Source: Montifringilla adamsi (taxonomy: Eukaryota; Chordata; Aves; Passeriformes; Passeridae). Taken from it: DNA of 64,000 nucleotides. Location: NCBI GenBank assembly GCA_017590115.1, contig JAGGNK010007559.1, positions 1,240,620-1,304,619 on the forward strand. Direction: 5' to 3'. The position numbers and the translations under genes were made by a program. This document shows, in pieces, positions 12,101 through 23,600 of this stretch. Within the stretch, counting starts at the first letter, position 1; every line of letters starts with the position of its first letter. The notes below the pieces were generated by a model that did no database searches, was not told the origin of the DNA, and saw nothing but the letters and a program-made list of their open reading frames with translations.

Positions 12101-13609
12101 TGCAGGGGAGGAGGTGTGGCTCCTTGGTGGCTTCCCCAGCTGCTGGGGGTGAACTGGGGGCTCCCCAGCCGGTCCTCCATGTGCCTTCATCCCCCCGGGT
12201 GGCCCTGGGGGCTCAGACTGTGCCTCCCTGGGCTGGTGGGGTGCTGAACAGGGAATGTGGCCATGTGCCACCAGCGCCATGCCACAGGGCACTCCTGCCT
12301 GGCCAGGCCCATCCAGGAGCCATGCACGGGAGGGTTGGGCAAGGGACTTTGCCCCAGCGTGGGGCCAGAGTCCATCCTGCCCGGCCACAGCCTGCCTGCG
12401 GTGCTGCTGCTCCTGCGGGGACAGCGGGATGTCACAGCCTGGCTGTGGGGAGGGGAGGGGGGGAGTGGAGGTGTCCCCTGGCCATGCTGGCAGTGTGGGC
12501 TGCTGCTGTGGCTCCTGGTGGTGCCCAGCCGGGCAGGACCGGGCTGTGCTGGGGCCATCGCTGTCCTGGGGCACCGGGGGGGACGTGGCCCCCGCCCCAC
12601 GGCTCGCTCCGAGGCCACACGTCCGTCCCTTCCCCGTGCGTGTCACGGGGCGCGGTGTCGCCGGCGGTGCCCGGAGGGAGGAAGAGGGCGGCCACGAACC
12701 CTTCCTCCCCGGCAGCCTCTCCCGGGACCACCTGGGGCTGCCTGGCGCCACGGGATGCGGCCACACGGTCGCTGTCCTTGTCCCCTCTGCGTGGCTACGG
12801 GCGCTGGGTTGGACGGGTCTGTTCCCGAGGTGGCCGAGGGAAGGAGTAACGTGCCCGGTTGTGCCCGTTGCCATTGTGGTCGGACGGAGCCCTCGTCACT
12901 TCTGTCACCTCTGAGTCACAGCGGTGACCACGAGACCGCTGGGGAGGGTGGGGATGGTCACACATGGACTCAGCTCCGAGGGGCAGCACGGAGGGTTTTG
13001 GGGGGCTCCAGGGTGGCAGCAAAGCAGTGTCCCCACCTACCCATCCTGCCAAGCATGAAGGGGTCCCCATCCTGGTCCCCCCGTCCCCCTTCTCGCTGGC
13101 GGTGCCTCCCGGGGGCTCTACGCCCTCCTCACACACTTCCTGCCGTCTGTTTCCAATTCCTCCTGGCGTCTGCTCCTCCCCGCTTTCTTCCAATTAGAAA
13201 AAAAAAAAAAAAAAAAAATCCCAGGCATCTTCTCAGCGTGCTGCTCACAGAGGCTGGAGCTGTCGTGCCCCGCTCGGGAGGGCTGGGGCTGCACGGGGAG
13301 GGGCAGAGGGTGCCCGTGGTGCCCTGCATCTCTTGTGGGGCACAGAGTCAGGGATCATCCTGAGGGATTTCTGTGCCCAGGTCTTTCTCCTGAGGGTCTC
13401 TCTGCTCAGGGGTGGGTCTGGGGGTGTGGGGAGCTCAGAGGGGTCTGAGGATGTGTCCCATGTGGAATGATGCCCTGCATGGAGCCAATTCCCGGGAGAG
13501 CCAAGCAGCTGGTGGGCACAGGGTCCCATTTTGTAGCTTGGTGGGATGAAATCTGGTGCCCTACCCACATCCTCGAAGCCTGACCATGTCCCTCCCTCCT
13601 CTCCCCTAG
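8551..13609 (+). other. CDC42EP4: CDC42EP4 5' intron (no coding exon seen)
   Basis: GC-rich intronic sequence of about 5 kb between the CpG island and the coding exon. Apart from a 21-base A run (13198-13218) and short low-complexity patches nothing is recognised. Alternative 5' noncoding exons cannot be excluded. Confidence 0.45.
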
Positions 13610-13711
13610 GAGTGACCCATCCGTGACGCCGGTGGCATCCCGGCTGCGCAGCCGCATCTGTGAGCACCGGACACGGGACCCAGCGTGGCACAGCCTCCCC
13701 TGGGTGCCACC

Positions 13712-14650
13712 ATGCCGATCCTCAAGCAGCTCGTGTCCAACTCTGCGCACTCCAAGCGCCGCTCCAGGGCCGACCTGACGGCCGAGATGATCAGCGCGCC
13801 CCTGGGGGACTTCCGCCACACCATGCACGTGGGGCGCGCCGGCGACGCCTTCGGGGACACCTCCTTCCTCACCAGCAAGGCCGGGGAGCCGGTGCCGGAG
13901 GCGGGAGAGGAGCCTGGCGCCTCCAAGCCCGGCCTGCTGTCCCGCCGCTTCCGCAGCAGCAAGCGCTCACAGTCGGTGACGCGCGGGGACCGGCGGGACA
14001 TGCTGGGCTCGCTGCGCGACTCGGCGCTCTTCGTCAAGAACGCCGTGTCCCTGCCCCAGCTCAACGAGAAGGACGTGGACAGGAGTGCGGGGCAGCTGCC
14101 CAAGAGCCTCTCGTCCAGCCCTGTGAAGAAGCTGCCTGAGGAGGTGAGCCCCGAAGAGCAGCAGCGCCCGAACGGGGCGGCCGCGGGGCCGCTGAGCCCC
14201 GGCTTGGACGAGCGCGACTTCGGGGACATCACGGACCTGCCTGTGGTGGTGGCCAAGGGCGGCACGGGCTTGAAGCACGCCGAGTCCATCATGTCCTTCC
14301 ACATTGACCTGGGGCCCTCCATGCTCGGGGACGTGCTGAGCATCATGGATAAGGATCAGTGGGAGCAGGACGAAGATCCCGAGGCGGAGGAGAGCCGCGA
14401 GGAGGAGGAAGAGGAGGAAGGGGAGCCTGTCCCACCTGGCTCCCCGCTGGCGGCCCTGCCGAGCCAGAGCCCGGCCCGTGGTGCTGATGGCCGCAGCCCC
14501 AGGGACAGCAGTCCAGTGTCCAGCTGCCCCTCGGGGCCCGAGGAGCGCAGCCCTGTCCCCAGGCCACCGAGCCAGCGGGGGGGACCCCTGAAACGCCCCG
14601 ACAAGGAGTTCTCGTTCGCTGACGAAGATGATGACGAGATCCGGGTATAA
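13712..14650 (+). CDS. CDC42EP4: CDC42 effector protein 4 (BORG4), complete
   Basis: Single-exon CDS of 312 aa; the exon opens at 13610. Start ATG 13712 sits in a strong Kozak context (gccaccatgc) and gives MPILKQLVSNSAHSKRRSRA, the conserved BORG N-terminus. An upstream in-frame codon at 13685 lacks this support. A CRIB motif follows at about residues 28-39 (SAPLGDFRHTMHVG), which binds GTP-bound CDC42. Later come a basic Ser-rich region, the BORG family motif around LGPSMLGDVLSIMDKDQW (residues about 200-217), an acidic Glu run, a Pro/Ser-rich stretch, and the end EFSFADEDDDEIRV. BORG proteins link CDC42 to septins and actin at the cell cortex. Length is somewhat below the roughly 350 aa of human. 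The reading frame is intact. Confidence 0.96.
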   Translation: MPILKQLVSNSAHSKRRSRADLTAEMISAPLGDFRHTMHVGRAGDAFGDTSFLTSKAGEPVPEAGEEPGASKPGLLSRRFRSSKRSQSVTRGDRRDMLGSLRDSALFVKNAVSLPQLNEKDVDRSAGQLPKSLSSSPVKKLPEEVSPEEQQRPNGAAAGPLSPGLDERDFGDITDLPVVVAKGGTGLKHAESIMSFHIDLGPSMLGDVLSIMDKDQWEQDEDPEAEESREEEEEEEGEPVPPGSPLAALPSQSPARGADGRSPRDSSPVSSCPSGPEERSPVPRPPSQRGGPLKRPDKEFSFADEDDDEIRV

Positions 14651-15480
14651 AGGAGGCCAAGCCGAGGTTCTCACTGAGGTTTCTTGGACACAGGGCTGAA
14701 CACCTCAACTGATGGCACTGGGGAAGACTTGACTCCTGCCTCGTTCCCTCTGTGTGCTACAGCAGGACAGCGCTCTGCTCCCGGGGCTGGGGCTGCTCCT
14801 GACAGCTCCCAGACAGCTCCAGCACTTCCTGGGAGGGGGAAGCAGACTCGATTTCGATTCTTTCTGTTGGACTTTGGATATTAGCTCCTTTCTCCTGCCC
14901 CCCTGCCCGTGTAAAGCGATTTAGGATCCAACAAGATGAGCTTTTGGAGTTTTAGCCCTTTCAGTAATATATATATATATTTTCCACCGTACAGTTTTTA
15001 CTGTTTTCTGATTTGTACTTACCTTTCTCTAGTCTCTTTTGGTTTTAACTGAGGGAAGATTTCCCTTGAGGAGGAACTTGGCTCTGGAGCTCAGAGGTGG
15101 CCTGGGACTATGGGCAGCTCCAGCTTCCTGGGTTTCTTGGGGACTTTCTGCAGACCAAGAGCATCCCAGTGCTGTGGCAGGTACTTGCTCCCCATCCCTT
15201 GGATGGATGGATGGATGGATGGATGGATGGATGGATGGATGGATGGTTCCATCCCAGGTGCTTGACCCTCCAACCAGTCTGGGGCTCACAGGGATGCTCC
15301 TAGCCAGCTCCAGGGATGCTGGTGGAAGTGTGGGTCCGTCCCCCGTGGGAGAAGCACCTTGAAGCCACTGGAATCCTGGTGTCCCGTGGGGCCGGGCAGT
15401 GGCGGGAGCAGGTGGCTGGAACAGGAGGTTTTATACTGTGTATGTACAAATGCAAGGAATAAAAGGAAATGGTAGTGACT
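14651..15480 (+). other. CDC42EP4: CDC42EP4 3' UTR with poly(A) signal
   Basis: Contains AU-rich stretches (atatatatatat near 14970) and a GGAT tetranucleotide repeat (15201-15246). AATAAA at 15458-15463 is followed by a GT-rich downstream element, so cleavage is near 15480. Confidence 0.75.
15201..15246. repeat. (GGAT)n microsatellite
   Basis: About 11.5 uninterrupted GGAT units inside the CDC42EP4 3' UTR; likely polymorphic. Confidence 0.97.
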
Positions 15481-17827
15481 GCAGTGGCCTGAGTTCCTGA
15501 GGGGTGACACGCAGTGGGGATCTGCTGCCCAAGCAGGACCAGTGTCCCTGTGCTGCCACCAGCCCTGTCCTGCTGCCCCCACCCTGCTGCCCATCCTGGC
15601 TGCAGTGTGGGCACCTGCCGTGGCCGAGCTTTCTCTGCCCGTTGCCTGAGGAAGCAGGAGAGCTCCTGCTGGCCGGATCTGGCTCGGGGCTGGGACCCTC
15701 GGGCCAGGCAGCTCCTGCCAAGGGCTGGCTCTGCCAACGCTGCCCTCTCCTCCCCCAGCTCTGCTCCCTCCAGCCGGGGAGGAGGGGACGGTGCTGGGGG
15801 GGCAGGACTGGCTGTCCCTGCTCCCACGGGCTGGGGGCCAAGGGGTGCCCTGGGGGTTCCCGGCCCTGTGGGGCTGCTGTGGCCCTGGATGATCCCAGCA
15901 GAGCGAGCAGGAGTCACTCTGATCCCACAGCCAGCTTCCCACAGCTCAGTCACTGGGGAAATGGGGCTCTGCCAGTGCTGGGAGTGACTTCCCCCTCCAA
16001 TCCCTTGGATGGAGCTGGGCTGAGATGGGGCAAAGTGCCAGGAATGGCCCCACAGCCTTTCCCTGAGCACTGGCCTCCTCACTGGAGAGAGGGAATGATT
16101 TATCCCCCCAAAAATCTCCCAAATGGATCTCCCTGGAGAAGCCAGGGGAGCGGGTAAAGGCTGTGCCACAGTGGGGACACAATGGGGTCCTGTCCTGTCA
16201 CCCTGGGCAGGGGACATTGGGCCATTGTCTGGGACAGGGAGAACAACAGCAGCTGCAGCTGGAGGCTCTGAGCTCAGCAGGCTGCCTCTGCCCTGGTCAC
16301 AGTGCCCCCCTGCCCTGTGCCAGGGTCCCATGTCCCATCCCCTGAGCCAATGATCCTGCTCACTGTCACCTGGGAGGTCAGCAGGCTGCTGGGGGACAAC
16401 TGGCTCCTCTTGTCCCTTAGGGGTGCTCTGGCACAAAGCAGCGAGGTTTGGTCCCTGGGCTTTGCCCGCTTTGCTCCCCGGGGCTGTGGGGCGGGGAGAA
16501 GCCCTGGGGTGACACTTCACGGGCCGCCTGCCACTGTCACTTGGCCGCCCTGATCTTTGTGACGCCTGTCGGCTCCAGGCTCGGGCTCGGCAGCGCTGCG
16601 GTGATGGAGCTGATGGGGCAGAAAGTGCGAGCGGGGCTGCTGAGCGCAGCCGGGACACGGCCCCATCCATGGGACAGCCTGCAACACCGGGAGGGAGCGG
16701 GGACAGGGACAGTGCCACGTGTGCTGGGCCGGTGAGAGTGACACCAGCACCGCCAGTGTTCGGCCAGCACCGGCAGCAGGCAGCGAGGCTGCACCCCCAG
16801 CCTCCCCAAAGCCCTCGGTGGGCACAGTGCCATCTGTCACAGCCCCGGGGTGGCACCCGTGCTGTCCCACACGGCTGCGGGGTGCCCAGCACCCTGCAGC
16901 ACCCACGGGCAGCGCTGTGGCACTGCTGCTCCAGTGCTCTGATGGCAAGTGACAGAATGGGAGCAGGGCTCCATGGCCGTGTCAGCCCGGGGCGCCACGG
17001 GCGCTGAGCGTGGCCGCGGGACGGAGCAGGGATGGAGCACTGGGATAAATCCAGGGGCTCTGCTCCAGGTGGGCTCCAGGAAACCCACGGAGCCCTGGTC
17101 ATGCCCAGAATGTGCCACTGGAGCCTGGCACCCGTGAAAGCCCCAAAGCAGGGATGGCAGGGGCTGCTGGGCAGCGCAGTGGAAGTGTCCCTGTCTGTGG
17201 ATGGAACAAGAAGGGCTCTGAGGAGCATTCCACAAGAAACCATTCCATGATTCGTTGGGATGCAAGGTGTGGCCCCTTCTAGGAGCCCAGGGATGTGGGT
17301 CTGTCTTGCCAAGCAGGCCTGGGGCTGGTGCTGCTGTGCCCAGAGCACACCAAAACACACCCAGCATCCACCCCGTGCTATTGGAATGCTCAGTCCCAGC
17401 ACTCCGGCCATATCTGTCTCCATTTAAGGCCTCGAAATGAGGGGTTAACCCAGCTCCCAGGCAGCCCCAGCCGGGTTTGCTGGAGGAGAAGCAGATGTGG
17501 GAGCAGGGAGGCTGAGAGGGGCTGCCTGGGGCCTGGGGCTGAGCTCCCCAGCTGCGGCATCAGGCAATCAGGGCTGCAAATTGGGATCAGATGTGGGCAA
17601 CTCCCCCCTCTAAATGCAGCACTTCAGGGCTGCTTGGGCTCGTTCTGCTCTGCCTGGGGAGGAGGAGGAAGAAGAGGGTTTTGCTGGGGGCTGGGGTGGC
17701 TGCAGGGACTTCCAGGGTGTGGTGCTCCCTTTGGAGACTTGTGTTTTCCTTGGGGAGTGCCCCTGCCTCTTCCTTTGCCTCTTCCCCTTCCCCTGCTGGG
17801 CTGGAGCGGGCTCTTCCCGCAGCAGGG
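15481..17827. other. Intergenic region between CDC42EP4 and CPSF4L
   Basis: No exon recognised. The minus strand carries an unusually long open frame (15300-17423, 707 codons) with Gly/Pro/Ser/Cys/Trp-rich composition and no family resemblance. It overlaps the antisense of the CDC42EP4 poly(A) region, so it is treated as noncoding here (see findings). The CPSF4L promoter probably lies in the last few hundred bases, which are not a CpG island. Confidence 0.5.
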
Positions 17828-17830
17828 ATG

Positions 17831-19519
17831 ATGCAGGAGCTGGTGGCTGGCGTGGAGAAGATCAGGCTTGACTCGGAGGCTGATGTGGAGGAACTCAGAG
17901 CTCGGCCCCTGCCCTTCCCAGGGGTGGACAGTAAGTTGGGGACAGGGCTGTGGCATTTTTGGAGGGTGGTGGGGCTGTGGGAGCTTTTGGGGTTCTCTTC
18001 TTGCTGCCCTCCTGCAAAACCTGGGTGGTTTTTGTCCTGGCTCCGAGCACTGCTCCTTCAGGAATGCAGCTGGCAAAGCTGTTTGGGAGCTGCCAGGGTC
18101 CCCAACGTCCCTGTGGGGACAGCACTGGGAGTAGCAGGGTCACCTCCCTGCCCTGGGGCTGTGGATGCAGGTGGGGCTGGGGCAGTGGGGACAGGCTGGC
18201 AGTGACAGGGCTGTCCCAGGTGTGCAGGGGCAGTGGGGACAGGCGGGCAGTGACAGAGCTGTCCCAGGTGTGCAGGGGCAGTGGGGACAGGCTGGCAGTG
18301 ACAGGGCTGTCCCAGGTGTGCAGGGGCAGTGGGGACAGGCGGGAAGGGACAGAGCTGTCCCAGGTGTGCAGGGCCACCCCAAGCCCGCGGTGTGCAAGCA
18401 TTGGCTGCGAGGGCTCTGCAAGAGGGGTGAAGGCTGCGAATTCCTGCACGACTACGATGCCACCAGGATGCCCGAGTGCTATTTCTACTCCAAGTTCGGT
18501 AGGTGCGGGGCTGGGCATCCCTGCAAGCCTCTTCCCACCCCTCTCATCCCTCGGGGCTGGCCTCGAGCGAGCGGCTGATGCCACCTCCTGACTGCGGGAA
18601 GAAGTGCCACTGTCATGCAGTCAGGGTCACTGTCCCCCAGCCCAGCCAAACCTGGCTGTTCCCAGGGCACCCCGATTCCTTTCATCCAGCCCACGCGAGT
18701 GAGCATTGTCCCGAATGTCCCCCGCCTTGCTCCCGCAGGTGAGTGCAGCAGCAAGGACTGTCCCTTCCTGCACGTCGGTGCCACCGCCAGCACCGTGCGC
18801 TGTCCCTGGTACGACCGTGGCTTCTGCTGGCAGGGTGAGCGGGGGCAGGGGGTGCCCAGCGGGGGTGGGGCTGGTGCCCACGGGGGTGGGATTTGGGCTC
18901 GGGGCGGCAGGGAGAGCAGAGCTCCCCAGTCCCGTGTCCCTGAGTGTCCCCTCTGCCTGGCAGGTCCCCTGTGCAAGTACAAGCACACGAGGAGGGTGAT
19001 GTGTGCCAACTACCTGGTGGGCTTCTGCCCGGAGGGACCCAAGTGCAAGTTCGTGCAGTACGTACTGGGGGGGGGGCTTGGAATGTGGTGGGGGGGTAAA
19101 ATCCCCTCTCTGAGGTGGCTGTGGGCCTTGCAGCGTCAGGGACAAGGACACAAAGGGTTCGAATTAACCAAACCCCACACCCCAGCTGTGCTGTGGATGG
19201 CAGGGGACAGCCCTGCTCCCCATGGAGGTGCCACAGGACATCCCTGAGGGGCTGTGGGAGCCTCAGAGGGGTCTGGGGACAGCCCTGCTCCCCATGGAGG
19301 TGCCTGCACCAACTCCAGGACATCCTTGAGGGGCTGTGGGAGTCTCAGGAGGATCTGAGGACATCCCTGAGGGGCTGTGGGAGCCTCAGGAGGGTCTGGG
19401 GACACCCCAGGGAGTAACTGCCTGTCCTCTGTGTCCCCTCCAGCCTCAAGGCCGGGCTGATGACGAGCAGCACAGACCCATCCAAGGTGAAGCTGTTGTC
19501 CCTGTGCCCACAGGGGTGA
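17831..19519 (+). CDS. CPSF4L: CPSF4-like CCCH zinc-finger protein lacking finger 1
   Basis: Paralogue of CPSF4 (CPSF30), the RNA-binding zinc-finger subunit of the cleavage and polyadenylation factor. Proposed join: 17831-17930, 18364-18498, 18739-18834, 18964-19057, 19444-19519; 166 aa with consistent phases. Start ATG 17831 gives MQELVAGVEKI, aligning with the CPSF4 start; ATG 17828 directly precedes it. Exon 1 ends at LPFPGVD. Fingers 2-5 are intact: CKHWLRGLCKRGEGCEFLH, CYFYSKFGECSSKDCPFLH, CPWYDRGFCWQGPLCKYKH and CANYLVGFCPEGPKCKFVH, all close to the family. The exon for finger 1 is not found between 17931 and 18363; a minisatellite sits there instead. The tail after finger 5 is short and diverged, ending at TGA 19517-19519. 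Like CPSF4L generally it has no zinc knuckle. The last exon and the 18364 acceptor are the least certain parts. Confidence 0.8.
18179..18370 (+). repeat. 48-bp minisatellite, four copies, ending at a CPSF4L exon
   Basis: Four full 48-base units starting ggggcagtggggacaggc and ending cccaggtgtgca. Copies 1 and 3 read ctggcagtgacaggg, copies 2 and 4 cggg(c/a)ag(t/g)gacagag, so there is a 96-base higher-order unit. The last unit forms the acceptor of CPSF4L exon 2 as modelled here (tgtcccag before gtgtgcag). Forty-eight is 16 codons and the array is open in the frame of the zinc-finger exon. Confidence 0.95.
19203..19413 (+). repeat. Imperfect minisatellite in last CPSF4L intron
   Basis: Repeats of ggacagccctgctccccatg (starting near 19205 and 19277) and of a unit containing gaggggctgtgggagcctca (three copies), intermixed at 43-75 base spacing. 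Confidence 0.8.
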
Positions 19520-20575
19520 TGCCCCAGCAGCCCCCCCCAGCTGCTGTGGGGAAGTAGATGCCAACTGCCCCCGCTGCTCCCTTTCCCCCAGGAAGCTGGA
19601 TGTCCTTGGGGGCCGGTACAGAGGGATCTGGCTGCCGCAGAGGAGAGCGGAGGTGAGCATGTGCCAGCCAAGGAGCCACCTCCACGTGGCACCCAGCACC
19701 TGGCAGCTCAGCTGTGGGACACCAGTGGCTGCCCCCCGAGCCCTCAGAGCCTGCTGGAAGGAGGCACCTGCTCCAAGGTGAGAGATTTTGGGGAATGGGA
19801 GGGCTGGGAGCAGTGGTCTCGCCTTGGAGGGAGGGTGAGGGGCAGCAGGTGCTCTGGGGATTCCCAGAGTGCTCCCAAAACAGCCTCTTTGACTGGGAAT
19901 GTGTCTTTTCCTTGTGGTATTCGGCCCTGTCCCCTTGGAGCTGGGGTGGGAACCAGCAGGGGGAGGGATTTCAGGGGTGAGAACCCTGGGAACAACAAAT
20001 CCCTCTGGCTCAGAGATTTTTGGTGTAGTTGTAACTCTTGGGGTGCTGTTTCCTTTGGAAATGGGGTCAAAATGAACACATGGGGACGTGGCAGGGGCTG
20101 ATCCAGCACAAACCCCTTCCCTGTGCCCCCAGAGAGGATCAGCCAGCCCCTGTGCCAGCCAGAGCAGGAGGACTCAGCTGGAAATGCTGCTGGGAAAGTG
20201 ACTCCAGTGCTCCACACAGCTCAGGGGACGAGGACACCACGGGACACCACGGACACAGCACCGGGGCAGCGGCTGGGCTGGGAAAGCCAGCAGGGATTGC
20301 CCAGCACCAGCTCACAGCTGGCACAGGCAGCACAGAAATCACTTCATGCAATGAAAATCAGGACTTGCCACAGCTGGCTGCTCCCCCTGGCACTGCTGGC
20401 TGCGGGCAGGCCGGGGCAGCAGCAGCAGCATTCCCAAGGTTTGAACGGGTGCAGGACTGGCTGGGGGCAGGATCCTGGACACAGGGGTGAGGATGTGCTC
20501 ATCCCTTGGGAAGGGGGCACAAAGCACCACGTTTGAGATCACAACCCAAGCAGGAAAGGAAAATCCACACAGGTT

Positions 20576-20581
20576 TTTATT
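20576..20581 (-). terminator. C17orf80: C17orf80 poly(A) signal
   Basis: AATAAA on the minus strand (tttatt on +), 76 bases after the C17orf80 stop, giving a 3' UTR of about 100 bases. Confidence 0.7.
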
Positions 20582-20638
20582 GCTGGTGAGAGAGTTTTTG
20601 GTGCAACACCTCTGTCACAGCACTACTGCACTCTGCAG

Positions 20639-20644
20639 AATAAA
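20639..20644 (+). terminator. CPSF4L: AATAAA poly(A) signal, possibly CPSF4L
   Basis: First clear AATAAA on the + strand after the CPSF4L stop, 1.1 kb downstream. Cleavage here would run the CPSF4L transcript into the last coding exon of C17orf80 on the other strand. No nearer canonical signal was seen, but variants such as ATTAAA were not excluded. Confidence 0.4.
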
Positions 20645-20656
20645 GAGCTCAGACTT

Positions 20657-23600
20657 TTAATTCTTGGCTCTTTTTTTCTTTTCGCTCTTCATGCCTGCAA
20701 CATGAGCAACCCTTTCCCAGACGTGTCTGGGAATGGCAGGCTCCAACTAGCACTCCTGACTGTCCTCGTTTGCCTGCTGCAGGCACAGGTTTGCCCTTTG
20801 GGCACAACAGCTCATCCCATGGATTTTTCTTCCCCAGAATTAGGGTGTTGTGGTCTGAGCTGCTGCTCCAGTGCCTTCACACAGGTCCTGGCCGGTCCCA
20901 CCAGTACAAGGGGTGAGTACAAACGGGGCTGGGCCAGGCACAGCTCTGAATTTAAAGGGAATGGTTCTTGGGGTTGAAGTCCACTCAGCTACAGCAGAAT
21001 TGTCAAATAATCTCTAATGACAGCTCAGGACAAGGTGTTGTCCCCTGTCCCAGACAAGGGATCTGGGACTCTGCAGCCTCCAGGAGCTCTCCTGCCCCCA
21101 AGATCTCTCAGATGCCTCTAATGCTTTCTCACTTCACTACTAAAAGCTGCCTGAGCCACAGAGGGGCGACCACAGGCCGTCCCTGTCACCTCTCTGCCAC
21201 ACAAGCCGACCTGCAAAGGGACTCCTCCTCAGCTCCAGCCCCAGCCAGGCCCCTGCTGCTGGGAATTCCTGCTGGAATCCTGCTCTTGGGTGCTCTGCTG
21301 CCTCCCCAAGAGCTGTGGCTGTTCCCTGGGTGCTGCTCCAGCTCCTTCAGTGGTATTTTCGCCAGCGGTGCTGCTCTGGAAGAACAGGGAGGAAATAATT
21401 CCAGGGTGAGCAAAGGGATCTGTTTGGGGGCTCCAGCCCAACTGCTGCTTCTCTGTTTCTGTGCTGCCAGGGGGAACCACCCAAACACCAGCAAATCCCT
21501 TGTCATCTGTCAGGAAATGCAGCTCCTGTTGGAACTCCTCCTCCTTCTGCCCTGTGTGGGCTTTTCCAAGTGCTCCTGACAATCCTGGTGCTCTCCAGGG
21601 AGAGGCTGTGAGTCAGCAACTGCTGTCAGCACTTTAAATAACCAAACTCCTCTGCCCACCTAGAGAATCCTGCTCTCTGAGCTCTGGTATTAAGTCTTAA
21701 ATAGGGAGTGCTTAAATAAATTAATTATTTCAATTATTCCAGAGCTTTAATTAGCAGGGGTGCTAAACAGACTTTCCAAGTGCTGCAAAAAGAAGAATTC
21801 CTGAAATAGGAAGTCTTACTGAAGTGCTGATAGTTCCAGCCATAGCTGAGCAGGCAGTACCCAGTCAGGAGCATGGAGATTCCAGCAGGTCCCCCCTGCT
21901 TCACGTGGATGTACTTGGCACAATAACTGCTCCAGGCTGTTGGGAGAGAAAGGAGAGGGACAAATCATGGGCTGGTCTTGGGGATTCACTGCTTCCCTGC
22001 AACTTTACAGAGCCAAAATGTTGGGGATGTTTGTTTATTCCCAGTGCCAGAGGGAAGGGATAGATGGATGTTGGGATGATGGATGGGAAGGAATTGTTCC
22101 TTGTGAGGGGGGTGAGGCCCCGGCACAGGTGCCCAGAGGAGCTCTGGCTGCCCCTGGATCCCTGGCAGTGTCCCAGGCCAGGGTGGATGGGGTTTGGAGC
22201 CACCTGGGACAGTGGAAGGCAGGGGATGGCACTGGATCATCTTTATGGTCCCTCCCAGAGCATTCCATCACTCCATGATTTGTGCTTTGTAAAGATCCAG
22301 GCTGGCTACTTGGCCCAGCAAAGTAGATCAGGGAAGTGGGATAGACTTGCCCCAAAAGCCGGGAATTCTCACCTCTCTGCACTGCTCCCAGCATCCCCTG
22401 GGGAGAGAAGCTGCAGGTGCTGATCCAGGTGTGCAGCTCGCCCAGCCTCACCTCCATCAGGGGCCTCTCGGAGAGGGGACCTGCAGGTGACACAACATGG
22501 TCACAGCGAGGGGTGTGTGCTGCCAGGGGAGCAGGGATGGCATGGCATGTGCAATTTGGGCTGGGAAAAGGAGAGGGAATCACCTCCCCACAAAGTTTAG
22601 GCTCTATCAGTCCAAGGCTCCATAAAAACATCACCCATTGGCTTTGCAGGCTGGAGGAGGCCCAGTCCGACCTCCTTGGATTCTCCTGGATCCTTCCCTG
22701 GGTAAGCCCAGCATTTTCCTCTCCCATTCCCTACTTTTTCTCTCCCACTCCCTACCCCTCCTGTCCCATTCCAGCACATCCCAGCAGGGAAACTCTCCTT
22801 ACCTTGCTGCCCCTGTGCCAAGCCACCCCTGGCTGTCTCCACCGTGACCCTCACATCCTCCTGGCAACGATTCCCTGGAAAAATCCCCAGCCCTGCGGGC
22901 TCAGGGTACAGCTCTGGCAGCCACTCCAAGCCGGCGGCGCGGGCCCCGGCGCTGCGGGCCGAGCAGCCGGGCTGGGTTTGGGGCGTGCGGAGCAGAGGCA
23001 GCCCCGGGGCTCTGCCCGGGCTCAGGCCGGGCGCGGGCACCGCCTCCCCCCGCAGGCTGAGCTCCTTTCTGGATGTCCCCGGGCCGTGACCTGCGAGTGC
23101 CTCTGCCAGCGACAGAGGGAGGATCTGCGGGTGCAAAGCACACGCGGGGGGCTCCGACCCCAGCCCAGCTTCCAGCTGCACCCGCTCCCCTCCTGCCCTG
23201 CCTTGGTCTCTTCCCTCCTGCTGGACGAGGTCAGCGGGGCTGTTCCTGCTCTCAGCGGGCTCTTGCAGTGTCTGTGTTGCCTTTAAAGTGCTTTTTTCTC
23301 CCTTGGAGCTGCCGCTCCCCGAAGTTCCCCGGCCCCGCGCCTCCTTGCTCTCGGGTTTCGGGGCAGTTTTGCGGGGAGCGGGGCCGCGCTCCGTCCCTCC
23401 CCCGCGGCTCCGCGGCTCCTTCTCCCTGACCAGCCTGGCGCGGTGCCTCTCGATCACCACCTTCACGCCCTGCTGCAGCAGCCGGGGCACGTCCTGCAGC
23501 TCCTCGGGGTGCAGGTCCAGGCTGCGGGCCAGGTCCCGCACCGCGCGGGACGGCCTCCCCGGGGCGGCGGGGCCGGTACCGGGGGCGGGCCGGGGATCCG

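Noticed and set aside
22417..23286. 289-codon + strand frame opposite C17orf80
   Set aside because: Antisense to exon 1 and 2 of C17orf80, whose frame is supported by family motifs and splice phases.
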